From the NCBI RefSeq assembly GCF_021134715.1, contig NC_060026.1:10593001-10657000 (forward strand): DNA of 64,000 bases, in the 5' to 3' direction. The notes under the pieces were generated by a model. The model was given only the letters and a program-made list of their open reading frames with translations. It was not told the DNA's origin and did not search any database. The DNA is from Daphnia pulex. Lineage: Eukaryota > Arthropoda > Branchiopoda > Diplostraca > Daphniidae. Of the stretch, positions 23,966 through 35,075 are shown piece by piece; the first letter of the stretch is position 1, and each line of letters begins with the position of its first letter. The position numbers and the translations under genes are program-made.

Positions 23966-24406
23966 TTAGAAATCAATTGAGCCAAATGACCCGAACGCCA
24001 GATACCCCCATTTTCCCCTAAAGATTTTGAAAACATCGGCGCGCTCGACTGTGGCCGACCGGAGGACGGATTTCTTGCCCGTCATGCCCAAACGCAATAT
24101 AGCCCACGATACGTCGTGACAGCGCAGGCCGACATCCATTTCGTGACCGCAATAGTTTTCCGTTTTGTTGACAATGGGTCGATGGAAACACGATCGAACG
24201 TCCGTGTCCGGCACGGAGAAGTCAACGTGACTCATCAAGACGGGATCCTCCGGCAGTCCGATGGAAAACTGCAGTTGGCTGGAATCGATGAACCAGTCAC
24301 GGCGAGGGATGAGCTAGGCCAGTCCCATCCCCTGCTCGACGGCAAAGGGAGGATGCGGATTTTCTCTTTGGTTGACATTATCCTTGTAATAAAGTTCAGG
24401 ATCAAA
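23966..24406 (-). pseudogene. Broken open frame, unrecognised extracellular-type sequence
   Basis: On the minus strand a likely acceptor (CTACCAG at 24407) precedes FDPELYYKDNVNQRENPHPP and FAVEQGMGLA. A TAG follows at 24314-24316. The same frame continues as PRRDWFIDSSQLQFSIG, LPEDPVLMSHVDFSVPD, FHRPIVNKTENYCGHEMDVG and LRCHDVSW to a stop at 23966. The protein-like composition over about 145 codons with one nonsense codon suggests a recently broken exon. CGHEMDVGLRC faintly recalls the C-terminal signature of SRCR domains, but the cysteine pattern is incomplete and I do not assign a family. Confidence 0.4.
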
Positions 24407-24817
24407 CTGGTAGGCAGGTAAAAATATTTATGTTTCTTACGGAAAAATGAAACTTTCTAAGTTATTACAAATAAATAAAATTATCAATTGAGAATATAAC
24501 GAATATAATCAAATTTAATAATCAGTATATTCTTATTCTTCGTAATTTTTATACCACAAAATGAGGTGCACAGTCGTCATGCAATGGTACAATAAACACC
24601 ACATAAATTCAGACAAATATGTGATTAAAAACCCTGCATTTAATCATCTGAGTGAGATTATCAATAACGCAAGAAAATAATTGCAAAATAACATCAAGAA
24701 AACTGTGGCCATAAGTCTTCAAACATTTTAGCTCTCTGCAGTCGATTCGAGTGCTAATTAAGACTAGTGCATGTGTCTCTGTGGACCGTGATGATATGGG
24801 GTGAATCTGTGTCGCTT

Positions 24818-25934
24818 TTATCCGTTGTATGGTGAACTATTTCCGGCCAAGAGACATCGAGCCGAGCGCTCCAAGTTCTCAATCTTTTGGGCTGCTTCGA
24901 TCAAAGCAATCTGTTGAAGAAGCCCAATTTCCGCCAGCTTTTCTTGTGTGATATCTTGCCCCAATTGAACCTTAAACCAGATTTTATTATTTATTTTATT
25001 ATTATTATATTATTATCTAATATTAGATTACCAGATAAGATAGATTTCTATCGAGCTGTTGGCGTTTCTCAGAAAGGTTCTGACGTCGAGCCTCACACTC
25101 GCTCCTACCCATGGAGATTCTTTGTTCCAGGTCCAATTGAGTCCGTGCAAGCTCACTTTGTCGGTTGGCGTTCAGTCTTTCGGCTTCTTGAGCTTCGATC
25201 AAGGCTCGATTATTTAATTGACTTAATTCTTCCAGCTCTTTTTGCAGTGATGAGATCCGCTCTTCTTCTTCAGGAAGGTTTGAGACGGTGGCTGAAGCAT
25301 CTTCGTCCGATGAACTTCCATCATCTTCGTCATCGAGAGCTTTGGCTGTTGCGTACTCGAGTTTCCGTCGACATATACTCAATTGAAGTTCCCTCAACGC
25401 ACATTCGGTTTCGAAACGTTTTGTGCGAGTAGTTTTAGCGATGGCAGTTTTACTGACTAGGTCTTCGTTACTTTTGACTGAGGAGGCTCGACACTGGATT
25501 AGTTCCTCTTCAAGGCATTTTATAACTTGCTCTAATGCCATCAACTCGCGGACTTCGCTTTCGGAGCGCAATCCTTCGTTAGTCCGTTCGAGCTGGACCA
25601 CTTCGGCCTCTAGTTTGGCCAGTGTCTGTTGGCTGGCGACTAGTTGTTGCTGGCATCTCATGGCCTCTTCTTCCATCGACTGGGATGATAACTGAATTGA
25701 TGACGGCCGATTGACTTCTCTGCTTCCGTTGAATGTTAACTGCAAATAGAATTCACTCGTCGCCAAACGATTTCGATTGGAGTCTTCATTTCTGTTGGGG
25801 GAAAACTGATTCTGTTGCTGAAATTCGGTCTGATTATCACTGGGGCTCCGCAATTGCGGAATGAATATTGGTATTGGCAATAGAAAATCCGATCCGTCGT
25901 CCATCATATGGTCTTTATCAAAAACGAAAAGCAT
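24818..25934 (-). CDS. Coiled-coil protein, unrecognised
   Basis: I do not recognise the family. Exon 1 (25032-25934) starts MLFVFDKDHMMDDGSDF; another possible start is the MMDDG methionine. A 61-bp intron with GT-AG ends follows, then exon 2 (24818-24970) encodes VQLGQDITQEKLAEIGLLQQ, KIENLERSARCLLAGNS and a stop, giving about 351 residues. If the intron is not removed the frame ends three residues later. The first 90 residues are Pro/Gln/Asn-rich. Two long coiled coils follow (about 95-190 and 225-350), separated by an acidic DDEDDGSSSDEDAS linker. Glu/Gln/Leu heptads such as LQKELEELSQLNNRALIEAQ are clear. A structural or scaffold role is only a guess. Confidence 0.6.
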
Positions 25935-25940
25935 AGCCAA

Positions 25941-27476
25941 GATAGGAGGGGAAAAAAGTCTTTATTTTAATTATTCAGAGCGTGACAACGGTGCCGATTA
26001 TAACGAGTCTTACCTGACAACGTCAACATAACGCCAGAGGAAGAGGAAGGAGGCGTGTGTTCGAATTGTGATGAGCAAGATAAAATTTTTCAAACGAAGA
26101 TAAACTTTTAATTCACCGACACTTGAACGTTAAAGGGTTTGAGTTAGTTATTAGTTTGGTGGTTTCTAGTTTACGCATGTGCACTTGTGAGAGCGCGACG
26201 GGTGTAATGTTGCGAGCACAGTTTTGGACATCCCTCGTCCCTGGTTTCCCACAGCTGAAACAGCTACACGGAAACAGCTACACGGAAACAGAGGGAAAAA
26301 CAAAACACACACGGAACGTGAACTTTTCTGGCGCAAGGGCTGAGTCAACACGAGCCGCAAGCCGATAATAAAGTGACAACATTCAGTATTGCTGTAACCT
26401 GAACATGTACATAATTTAAATAGAAGGGCCACTCCATCTAAATATTCAATGCCTCTTATACATGGGCTACATAAAGTTCTATCTGCAAACCAACGTGATG
26501 CGGTGTTATTTTTCAGCTCGTTTTCGGGGGGAACCCAAACAAAAATAGTTTTCTCAAAAAACAACACAAAAAACCAAACACGACCAGATATATTATACGC
26601 TGCAGTGAGTGGAATGAAGCTAGTGGTTAAACCACTTCCCAAGCACAAAACGCGATCCAACACTTTTCGTTTCCTTCAATTTCGTCAACAGTTTTTCTTG
26701 TTAAATTGTGTAACAGAGAAGAGATTTTACCAAATAATAAAACTAAACTAGTACTCGTAGCAAAACTCTGTAAGATAGAAGATAGTCAACTGAAAAAACG
26801 AACACACCTTACTATCAGAACCTACTTGTACACAACTGGTTCACAGCTTTTGTGGGATGGCGCGATAAAGCGGCATTGTTACCATAGCAACTGTGTGTTT
26901 GCTACGGAGTTTGACCCAAGTTTCTCGTTTCATCAAAGGGTAATGAAATAAAACGCTTGAACATAACCGTATACTCGCTTTGATTGCCTTATCATGAATG
27001 TGTAAGTTAGCAGAGTGATGCAGCATTTCTTTAATAAAAATGTCGAGAAATGAAATCAATTTTATTTGGATCTGTTTTGGCTTTTATCACTGGCTTTCAA
27101 AAAAAAATTTTAGAAGGTTTTCGAAAATAAAAACGTGGCAGTATATGCTGGCAAGCCGTTCGTTCCACATTTCAGGAATTTTTAATGGGTGATAGCATAT
27201 CCTAATGTCATTAGCAAGCTGTGTAATGGTTTAAATTAAAAAACGAATGCTAATGATTAACAGCTCAGCAATTCATAGTTTAATACTGCAGATCTTGCCG
27301 TAGATTACAAAGGGTTTGTTACAAATAGAATTATTTAATAGACCAATGAGTGAATGAGCCTTATCACATCTATATATAATGGGAAATAATATTATTATTA
27401 TTAAAATAAAATGTTTTGCATACCGCTAACAATAAGCACGATTTTTGGAAATTTTTAGAAAGAAAGAAAAAAGAAG
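25941..27476. other. No recognised gene
   Basis: Contains a small tandem repeat (AACAGCTACACGGA twice near 26268-26294). Open frames at 26166-26951 lack family motifs. The part next to 25934 may hold the 5' UTR of the coiled-coil gene. Confidence 0.4.
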
Positions 27477-27548
27477 AGGTCCTACTGAGAATCGAACTCA
27501 GATTATCAGAGTCAAAGTCTGATGTGCTAACCATTACACCATAGAACC
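27477..27548 (-). tRNA. trnQ-TTG: tRNA-Gln (TTG), copy 1
   Basis: 72 nt. Acceptor GGTTCTA pairs with TAGGACC. The D arm includes GTGTAATGGTTAGCAC. The anticodon arm is TCAGA-CTTTGAC-TCTGA with anticodon TTG. The T arm is CTGAG-TTCGATT-CTCAG. The discriminator base is T. T-runs lie directly downstream on the minus strand. It is identical or nearly so to the next two copies. Confidence 0.95.
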
Positions 27549-27865
27549 TTTTCTCCACTAGTCAAACGCTACATACCATTTCGTGTTTTTATTTAGGTTT
27601 TTGTAGTACTAAAATTTGCATAATTTGCATAATTCGCTGAAATTACGTACGTACTACTAGGGTTAAAATTTGTGCACTTTTGGCGAGGTCTACGAAGATT
27701 TTTTTAGTGGTGAACCCCTAATTTTAACATGAAATACATATTAACCAATGAACCCTATCACATCTTTGTTCCATATGAAACGATTTTTAATAATGACTAA
27801 AATCAATAAATTTAGCATAATAATAAACACTATTTATAGAATTTGGTAGAAAAGAAAAAAAGAAG

Positions 27866-27937
27866 AGGTCCTACTGAGAATCGAACTCAGATTATCAGAG
27901 TCAAAGTCTGATGTGCTAACCATTACACCATAGAACC
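27866..27937 (-). tRNA. trnQ-TTG: tRNA-Gln (TTG), copy 2
   Basis: Same 72-nt cloverleaf as copy 1, with anticodon TTG in CTTTGAC and all stems intact, 389 bp from copy 1. The 3' flank on the minus strand (T-rich CTTCTTTTTTTC) supplies a Pol III terminator. The more distant flank (CTATCACATCTTTG) is shared with the other copies. Confidence 0.95.
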
Positions 27938-28244
27938 TTATACTTATTTGACAAACACTAGTACTGTTTCATGTTACATCGTCAGGTTTTAGTAATCATC
28001 CTTATACCAAACAGCTGTGCAATGGTTCAAGCAATACTATTGCTCATGACAAAACTGCTCAGTAATGAGAAGATTTAAAGGGTTTGTATAAATGTATGTA
28101 TAATATGCATAATACAAATTATACCAATGAGCACTATCACATCTTTATACAACAGGAAATAGTTGTACTTATTATTACTAAAATCAAACATTAGCACAGT
28201 AATAAACCCAATTGTTTAAAATTAAAAAAAAAAAAAAGTCAGAT

Positions 28245-28316
28245 AGGTCCTACTGAGAATCGAACTCAGATTATCAGAGTCAAAGTCTGATGTGCTAACC
28301 ATTACACCATAGAACC
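28245..28316 (-). tRNA. trnQ-TTG: tRNA-Gln (TTG), copy 3
   Basis: Same 72-nt cloverleaf as copies 1 and 2, with anticodon TTG, 379 bp from copy 2. A run of T longer than 12 follows about ten bases after its 3' end on the minus strand. The flanking CACTATCACATCTTTATAC matches the other units, so the repeat unit is larger than the tRNA. Confidence 0.95.
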
Positions 28317-28781
28317 TTGTTCAGAAGAGAATGACAAAGAGTGCATATGTACGAAATTTTTCTTGGTTCCAGTCCTTCCGAAGGAAACAATTATAATCAA
28401 TTAATCATAGAATCTCTCTTCTTCACTTTAAAACAAAGTTAAAAAAAATTATCTGGTCAATTAATGATATCTAATTAATTTGTATATCTTCCCCTACTTG
28501 AAAGCCTTTTTGCAGAATTTTTTGTTTGGTTTTTTATTTCATTTTTGTTTTTTCTTTTGGCTAAGCAAAATTTATTAATTTATTATCAAGCTACATTTAC
28601 TTTGTAGTTTGTTATCCACTATCCATTCATTCCATGTGGCTAAAAAGGCAAAGTAGGCCTAGTCTTGACTTTTCCATGCACTTGCAATTTGCAAAGCACT
28701 GGACCATCTCAAAGTGGCGTAAATGAGAACTAGATTTTCGTCTGCAGTATCCGACTGTTATTTTGATAAAAAGACAGAAAA

Positions 28782-29575
28782 ATGGCCGCAATGATGTCCG
28801 TTTGCAGAAACTTTGGGAAAGGTAATTTACTTACTTTACAGAGATTTCCAAATGTTGCTCGTTGAAACAACTTTAGTCCCAGTATAATTTAAATCCAACT
28901 CCCGAGTTCTGACTAAATTTTATGAGTAATATGTTATTAGGCATAGATCAATCTTACTGACCAATACGTTTCATGGACGTAATTTGTTTTACTTACTTTA
29001 TTTACAGTGGGGTTACACAGTCGCTTGATACTTGGAAATCCCTGTTTAGCTGCTCTTTCAAAAAAGAACATTATATTTTATGAGAATAAAATTGTGCCTG
29101 TATCGCAGAATGCACTTCATTCTGTGAAAAACTTCACTGTGGGTCCCAAAGCTCTTGCCGAGACAGCCTCTTGCAAGTCAGCAGATGATCACACAAAACT
29201 TTGGACATTAGAAAGAGGTTTAGCACTTGCTCTGGTCCCTCTTGTACCTGCAGCATTTCTATTCCCTTCCGCAGCAATGGATTACTTGCTTGCTATTTCT
29301 TTCACACTGCACGCTCATTGGTAAAACAAAAAATTCTTACTCTTCAAAATAGAAAATTCTTAAGAAAGTCTTCTAAAAAAACTTGCAACATTTCTAGGGG
29401 TTTGGAAACTATTGTAGTAGACTACATGAGACCAAAAGTGGTTGGCCCTGCATTAGCCAAACTTGGTGTTGCTGTTGTTTATGGAATTTCAGTTTTCACT
29501 CTTGGTGGACTTTTCTATTTTAATTATTCTGATGTAGGAATTGTTAATGCTATCAAAATGTTTTGGAAGTTGTAA
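28782..29575 (+). CDS. SDHD: Succinate dehydrogenase cytochrome b small subunit, mitochondrial (CybS)
   Basis: A membrane-anchor subunit of respiratory complex II. With SDHC it holds haem b and the ubiquinone site in the inner mitochondrial membrane. Exons: 28782-28821, 29008-29320 and 29398-29575 (176 residues). Phases agree across both introns. The N-terminus (MAAMMSVCRNFGK...) is rich in basic and hydroxylated residues, as in a mitochondrial presequence. Three membrane segments follow: LALALVPLVPAAFLF, AMDYLLAISFTLHAHWG and LGVAVVYGISVFTLGGLF. HAHWG carries the haem-ligand histidine. VVDYM carries the Asp-Tyr pair near the quinone site. The ending YFNYSDVGIVNAIKMFWKL is the classic CybS C-terminus. 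AATAAA signals lie near 29663. The gene converges on the IFT43 homologue, 273 bp away. Confidence 0.95.
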
Positions 29576-29848
29576 AAACATCAGGGAGTAAGAAAGAATA
29601 TGCATACTACATTACAATGGGCTTTGTTTCAGAAGTGTGCATGTTATGTATTAGAATGTCCAATAAAAATAAAACAAGTTGTAAAAATGAGTAATTGTAC
29701 TAAAAAGGAGATTTTTCTCTACCCAAGAATAATTCAGGCACCATTTCAGCAAATAAAACATCCCAATTCCATGGTACATCTGCCTGATTGTTAAATCAAA
29801 AGAAAATTGATAACATTAATAGAAGAAGCATGTGTGAGTATACTATGG

Positions 29849-30509
29849 TCATACTTCTTTCAATTGAGACTCAGGTAATATATTTTTTGTTAGAATCCTT
29901 AAATCTACCCCTTCTAAATATTGAGCCATATTTTGTTTAGAAATGCTATTGGCATTTAACTCTTTGTATGCAGCAGCTCGGTTATGATTTTCTCTAAAAA
30001 ATAATTAAAACCCAGTAAAAATTTTGATGAAACATTTTTGAATAACTGTAGAATTTTACGTTTTTAAGTTGCTGACAATGTTGAGATCATCTACATCTTC
30101 ATTGCTTAAGTCACTGGTGGTTGAAACAGGAACTTCTAAATTATTTCCATTACATAGTTAAATATCTTCAAAAATTGGTACAAATGATTATAGGCTGTAC
30201 CTTCTTCTGATTCTTGCTTCTTCAATTTTATGGAAGAAAACCTCTTTTCTCTGCAAGATATCAATACCAATATGGATTAGAATTAGTTTATTTACTAAAC
30301 TAGATGGGACTCAATGACTCACAGTGCGCTCAAAGCTTTGTTCGACTGTTGTGTTTCATCCGCCCATCCACCCTGCTTCTTGAATCTTGACGTTGTTTTT
30401 GTTCCATTGCTCTTAATAGGAGACGTCGATTTTTTCTGTCAAGATTACAAATGTTAAGGTTAACACAAATTAGGTACGTATTGAAATTTTACATTACATC
30501 TTCGTGCAT
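29849..30509 (-). CDS. IFT43: Intraflagellar transport protein 43 homologue
   Basis: IFT43 is a subunit of the IFT-A complex, which drives retrograde transport in cilia. In a crustacean this would act in sensory neurons. Exons: 30498-30509, 30323-30435, 30201-30250, 30060-30135 and 29849-29993, all with GT-AG ends and matching phase, giving 131 residues. The start MHED is inferred because it alone joins in phase. Family signatures are KKQGGWADET near residue 23 (the GGWAD box of IFT43), AYKELNANS, and LEGVDLRILTKNILPESQ near the end, which matches the GEIDLKLLTKVLAPE block of vertebrate IFT43. The protein is short (human is about 208 residues). The family's C-terminal extension after this block is missing, and a TGA follows QLKEV directly. 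I could be missing a downstream exon. Confidence 0.82.
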
Positions 30510-31892
30510 TTGAGAAACACTTTGTAGCTAAAATTGACAGCCAGAGCCAAGTCAGCACCTTTAATAAATAGCCTACAACTCTAACAAGTCGAGTATTGGT
30601 TTCCATGGTTACTTATGCCATGGTGTTCCTGGTGGTGCTTCAGGACAACTAAATTTTACTTTTCGCAGAATGGTTACCTCTTAGTCTCTTACCTGAGCAA
30701 GGTAAACTGGGTTTAAATAAGGCTTATTATATTTGACAAATTACAATAATTTATAGTTTTAGCTACGATTTATTTGCTTAACTCATTAACTGTCGTTTCA
30801 GTGCTACATAGATAAAATCGAAATATCACTATATTTTCATTAACACCGTTTACTCATTTTGTCATTTAACGCCCACTTTACTAGGCTACCAATTACTTTA
30901 GTTCTAATAATGAAAAATTTTCTTGATGTTCCCTTGAAACATTGTTTGCGATTTTTGGCATAACAAATATTTGGGCTGCTTGTACATTTTACACATTCAA
31001 TATTTGTTTAGCGTTTTTCTAAAAATGAAAAAATTTAGCTGAGAAAGCAAGAAAGTACTAAATGATACATTCAGAATTAAAAAATGCAATTGCGTTTTAG
31101 CCGTTTACACCTTACAGTATATTTTAACAGTTAAGATTTGTCCGCTATGATTTTCCGCACAGTGTTTCATCCGATCCCTAGTAGCCTAGCCTGTATAAGT
31201 ACAGTTAGGGAAACCGGAAGCTCTTGTTTTTGTGCGCACCTTTTGTGTATAGCAACCTTTAGCTTAATTATGTCTACATAATACTCAGACAGTTCTTGTA
31301 GTTCTTTTTTTAATAGTAAAAGTTTACCATCCGCTCAATAACGCCACATGACGTACGTTTTAACTATAAATCTATAATTCTTTCTACGTCAACAAAATGA
31401 ACTTTTTAAAGGCTAAAATGCAGCCGTACAATACCCATGAACGGTACAGTAATTAAATCACATTAGATTATTGTGATTTTTCCCAATGAAAAATCTATGT
31501 GATCGGCCCAGATCACACTGTACGTCGTTTACCTTTTTAACCACGCATTAAAATCGGCTCAGAAAGGATTGATTTTGCGTGCTGAGTGTGAATAATCAAT
31601 TGGGGGCATTCTACTTAAAAAGTGAGTTGACGTCACTCTTGCACAATTGCATAAGTCCTGCATTGCTATCGGTATTGGCCACAGATGGCGTCAAATGCCG
31701 GGATAATTTTCCCTATGATCCTAGTGTTCTGCAGTCGGCAACACCGACAACCGACAACCTGCTAAGTTAGCCAAGGGGCTTTAATTTACCATCAATTCCC
31801 CAATTTGTGGCTTCTTTTGTAGTTTGACTGCCCGATCAAGTAATTCCCATCTCGACTCTGACCGTATTAAATAACCAAATAACTTTGGGATA
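30510..31892. other. Intergenic region between divergent IFT43 and STRAP
   Basis: About 1.4 kb between the two 5' ends. A frame upstream of IFT43 on the minus strand (METNTRLVRVVGYLL..., ATG near 30605) overlaps the IFT43 start region but does not resemble IFT43. The remainder is AT-rich. It presumably holds both promoters. No specific site can be supported. Confidence 0.4.
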
Positions 31893-33191
31893 ATGGCAGT
31901 TCCTACTACATTACGACAAACACCCTTAACTTGCAGTGGACACACTAGGCCTGTCGTTGACTTGGCTTTCAGCGGTTTCACGGAGAAAGGTTACTTTCTT
32001 ATATCAGCATGCAAAGGTATTTGTTAATATATTTCATTTCTTAGTTTATCCATTAACCGTTATAGAAAAATGTAGATGGAAAACCCATGATGAGGCAAGG
32101 AGATACTGGTGACTGGTTGGGCACATTTGAGGGCCACAAGGGAGCTGTATGGGGAGTTGCTTTAAGCCAAGATGCCAGCAAAGCTGCATCAGGTGCTGCT
32201 GATTTCATTGCTAAAGTCTGGGACGCTGTAACAGGGGAAGAAATATATTCCTTCCAACATCAGCATATAGTCAAATGTGTGGCCTTTTCCCCAGACGGGA
32301 GCTTGCTTGCTACTGGAAGCAATGAAAAGCTTCTTCGCATTTATGACTTGAATAATCCAACTGCTGGTAAATAAAGTACTTCAAAAATTATTTAAGAAAC
32401 ACAAAACATGAAGCTTCTCTTTTTTTTAGATCCATTCATCATATCTGGCCATACCTCTGGATTGAGACATATTGCATTTCTTGGTAAGGGAGAGAAGATA
32501 GTTAGTTGTGCTGACGATAGAACCGTTAGATTTTGGGAACGTTCAACGGGAAAGGTACAGACTATTTAATCTTTTTACGTCTTCTCAAATTAAAATTGTT
32601 AATATTCCGTTTACAGGAAATTCACCGTATAGATTTTACCTCGATCCCTAATGGCATTGAAGTTTCTAACGATGATTCCATATTAACGGTCGCTAGCGGG
32701 AACACAGTCAGCTTCTGGAATACAACCAGGTAAACGACAAATAGGTTTTCATTTTACATACTTTGCTTAATAACTTCTTGTTGCAATCATCAGCTTTGAA
32801 AAAATAAAAGAATATCAAGTGCCTAGCCAAGTCCATTCGGCCTCATTACATCCTTCACGCTCAGTCTTTGTATGCGGTGGCGAAGACTTTAAAATGTATA
32901 AAATGGATTATTCCAATGGACAGGAAATAGAATCGTTTAAAGGTAAATCTTGTCTATAGACAGTAGTTGTGTTTATTAACAATATCTTTTTTTTTAGGTC
33001 ACTTTGGCCCAGTTCATTGCGTCCGTTTTTCTCCCGATGGTGAATTATACGCGTCAGGATCAGAGGATGGAACCCTTCGTTTATGGCAAACTACCGTTGG
33101 TAAATCCTATGGTTTGTGGAAGTGTAGCAGCGATACTCCTACTTCATCCGAAATTCTGTCTTCACCTGCTAAAACCGAAACTGTGGCATGA
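31893..33191 (+). CDS. STRAP: Serine-threonine kinase receptor-associated protein (STRAP, unr-interacting protein)
   Basis: A WD40 protein that binds the SMN complex in spliceosomal snRNP assembly, binds UNR/CSDE1, and in vertebrates restrains TGF-beta receptor signalling. Exons: 31893-32016, 32076-32366, 32430-32554, 32617-32729, 32794-32942 and 32998-33191 (331 residues, about the family length of 350). It begins [20 protein letters not shown], a typical STRAP start. WD repeats are visible as [78 protein letters not shown], and finally [20 protein letters not shown] with [11 protein letters not shown]. Introns are 55-63 bp. Phase is kept throughout. It converges on the RAD51AP1 homologue, 281 bp away. 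Confidence 0.96.
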
Positions 33192-33472
33192 AGTGGAGCA
33201 GAGGAAATGACCAAGTTATATTCCTTTTTGTTCCCAGTTATAACCTCAGTGATCTTATTCACACCACGATAACAGTGGTCACTCGACTTGTAAAGACGAT
33301 ATCATTTTTGAGCCATCAGGAAATACAAGGAATCCATCCATTCCTTAAACTTAAATACAAATTTCGAAAAGGCAAAGACAACACGGTTCAATGTGAAGCA
33401 CGAATTAGGTATACAGTAGGCGTAAATCCAGAAACAAAAACTCTTATAAGAATTATTTCGAACGCTTGTTAG

Positions 33473-35075
33473 TTAGATCTTCACTTTGACATCTGGGTGT
33501 AATGGCTTGCTTGCTCGACGATTACGTGATAAACCTAATCGAATTCCTGTTGAAGGAGAATTTGAATTTCCATTTGAAAAAATATTTGCACCACCGCCGG
33601 CTTTACCTTTGAAATAAAAAAGTTCAACACTTGAAAAGTAATTAATTGGCTTGTGATTGATTTACCTGGTGGTTTCCATTTCACTGCAACCCTCAATGGC
33701 GGACTAGGTGGCTTGAAGATGTGAACAGGATCTTGTGTAATTTGGGTGTTCTTGGAAGGTACCGCTTCAAAACCTCCGAGTTCGTCGTTTTTAGGAAGGC
33801 CGTTGTCGACTATCGTAGAATGAATTATTCCTGTGGGTTTCGATGAATCACATGATTCATCTCTACATTGCTTAAGATTTGTCACATCTCTTTTCGAGTT
33901 CGTCTCAGGCTTCTTTTTTAATTGCAGTTTTTGTTTCAGGACTTTCGTTGCCTTTTTGGCAGTTTTGGTAGGAGATACTGCTTCCGCTGACACTGGTCGA
34001 ATTTTATTTGAATCTTCAGAAATGTGTTGAAGCGCGGAAATTCTTGGGTATTCTTCAGCTTTTTCTAATTTATGGTCGTCTTTTGATACTTTGATTTTTT
34101 CTTTTACAGATGTGTGAATGTTATTCTCTAGGGCAACTGGTAATTCACTGTCTTCATTGATTGAAGCAACTAGAACTAAGTTCTGGCAATTTTGGATAAG
34201 TTGTTCAGGTAATGACCTTTCCACCATTTTTGTGCAGGGGGATAGTCTAGGTAGCAGTGGAAGTGAAGTATCTTCACTATCATCTACTGAAAGTTTTGTA
34301 ATGGATTCAACACTACCACGGGTATTCAACTTTTCATCTTCTTTACTTTCAATTTTGATCTTCTTATTTTTTGCTGTATCACTTTCACTGATGATCCTTC
34401 GTTTGGTTATTCTTTCTTCATTTGTTTTAAGGGGTTTGAAATCCTCATCCTCACTAACTATCTTCTTTTTTGACTCATGTTTTTGGCACATGTTTTTCAC
34501 TGTAGCAGATAGCTCAAAAGTGGTTCCACAGATTTCAGAGTCTGAAGAGTCACTCAGTTCATGAGGAGAAAGACATTCACACGTGGATGCGATAACTGTA
34601 TCTTGTGACGAAATGCTGTGAATTATCAAATCAGGTTCTGCTATGGAAAAATCAATCTCTTCCACAATCTTTGATCCAGCAATTATGGGAGGCTGAATTG
34701 CCTTGAAAAAAAAATGCATGCAAAGCATAAGATACTAAGTAAAAAAATGATAATATTTTAAATTCAAACCTTTGTTGATTGATCTGAAATGGGTTTTAGT
34801 TCTGTGAATTTCGATTTATTAGACAACTTAGTTTCCTTTCTTGAACCTAGCTTCAATTTACTCAGTTTTGAAGGTTTCGATGCAGTGGCAGAGGGTTTTG
34901 AAACCTTAGTGTTGACAACGAAATCGTTGTCACTATCATCTGATGATCTATCGCCATTCATGGCTGCATAATTTATCACTTTCCGAGTTCTTCAAAGAGA
35001 TATAAAAATAAGTCAGCATACATTTATTCCATGAGTTATCAAGTAGTACCTGGTATTTGGCTTTGCAACTTCCAT
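33473..35075 (-). CDS. RAD51AP1: RAD51-associated protein 1 homologue
   Basis: RAD51AP1 binds DNA and RAD51 and stimulates D-loop formation in homologous recombination. Exons: 35050-35075, 34770-34989, 33666-34701 and 33473-33606 (471 residues). Phases are consistent. The N-terminus MEVAKPNTRTRKVINYAAMN followed by DRSSDDSDNDFV matches the vertebrate start with its K-x-V-N-Y motif and acidic SDSDDDF. The middle is disordered, Ser/Glu/Lys-rich and has no domain. The C-terminus has VKWKPPGK (compare PKWVPP) and IRLGLSRNRRASKPLHPD, matching the vertebrate LRLGLSR...KPLHP RAD51-binding motif. The protein is longer than the human one (about 335-352 residues) because of the expanded middle. The identification rests on the two ends. 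The internal SIM/DNA-binding stretches were not aligned. Confidence 0.85.

Noticed and set aside
24115-24238. SRCR-domain gene call from CGHEMDVGLRC
   Set aside because: Only one short motif fits. The rest of the SRCR cysteine pattern is not visible, so I left the family unassigned.
27340-28330. CRISPR-like array from regularly spaced repeats
   Set aside because: The regular 72-bp repeats are tRNA-Gln genes, and the sequence is eukaryotic.
33188-33472. Small + strand gene between STRAP and RAD51AP1
   Set aside because: The frame has no family motif and lies in the 3' UTR space of two convergent genes.
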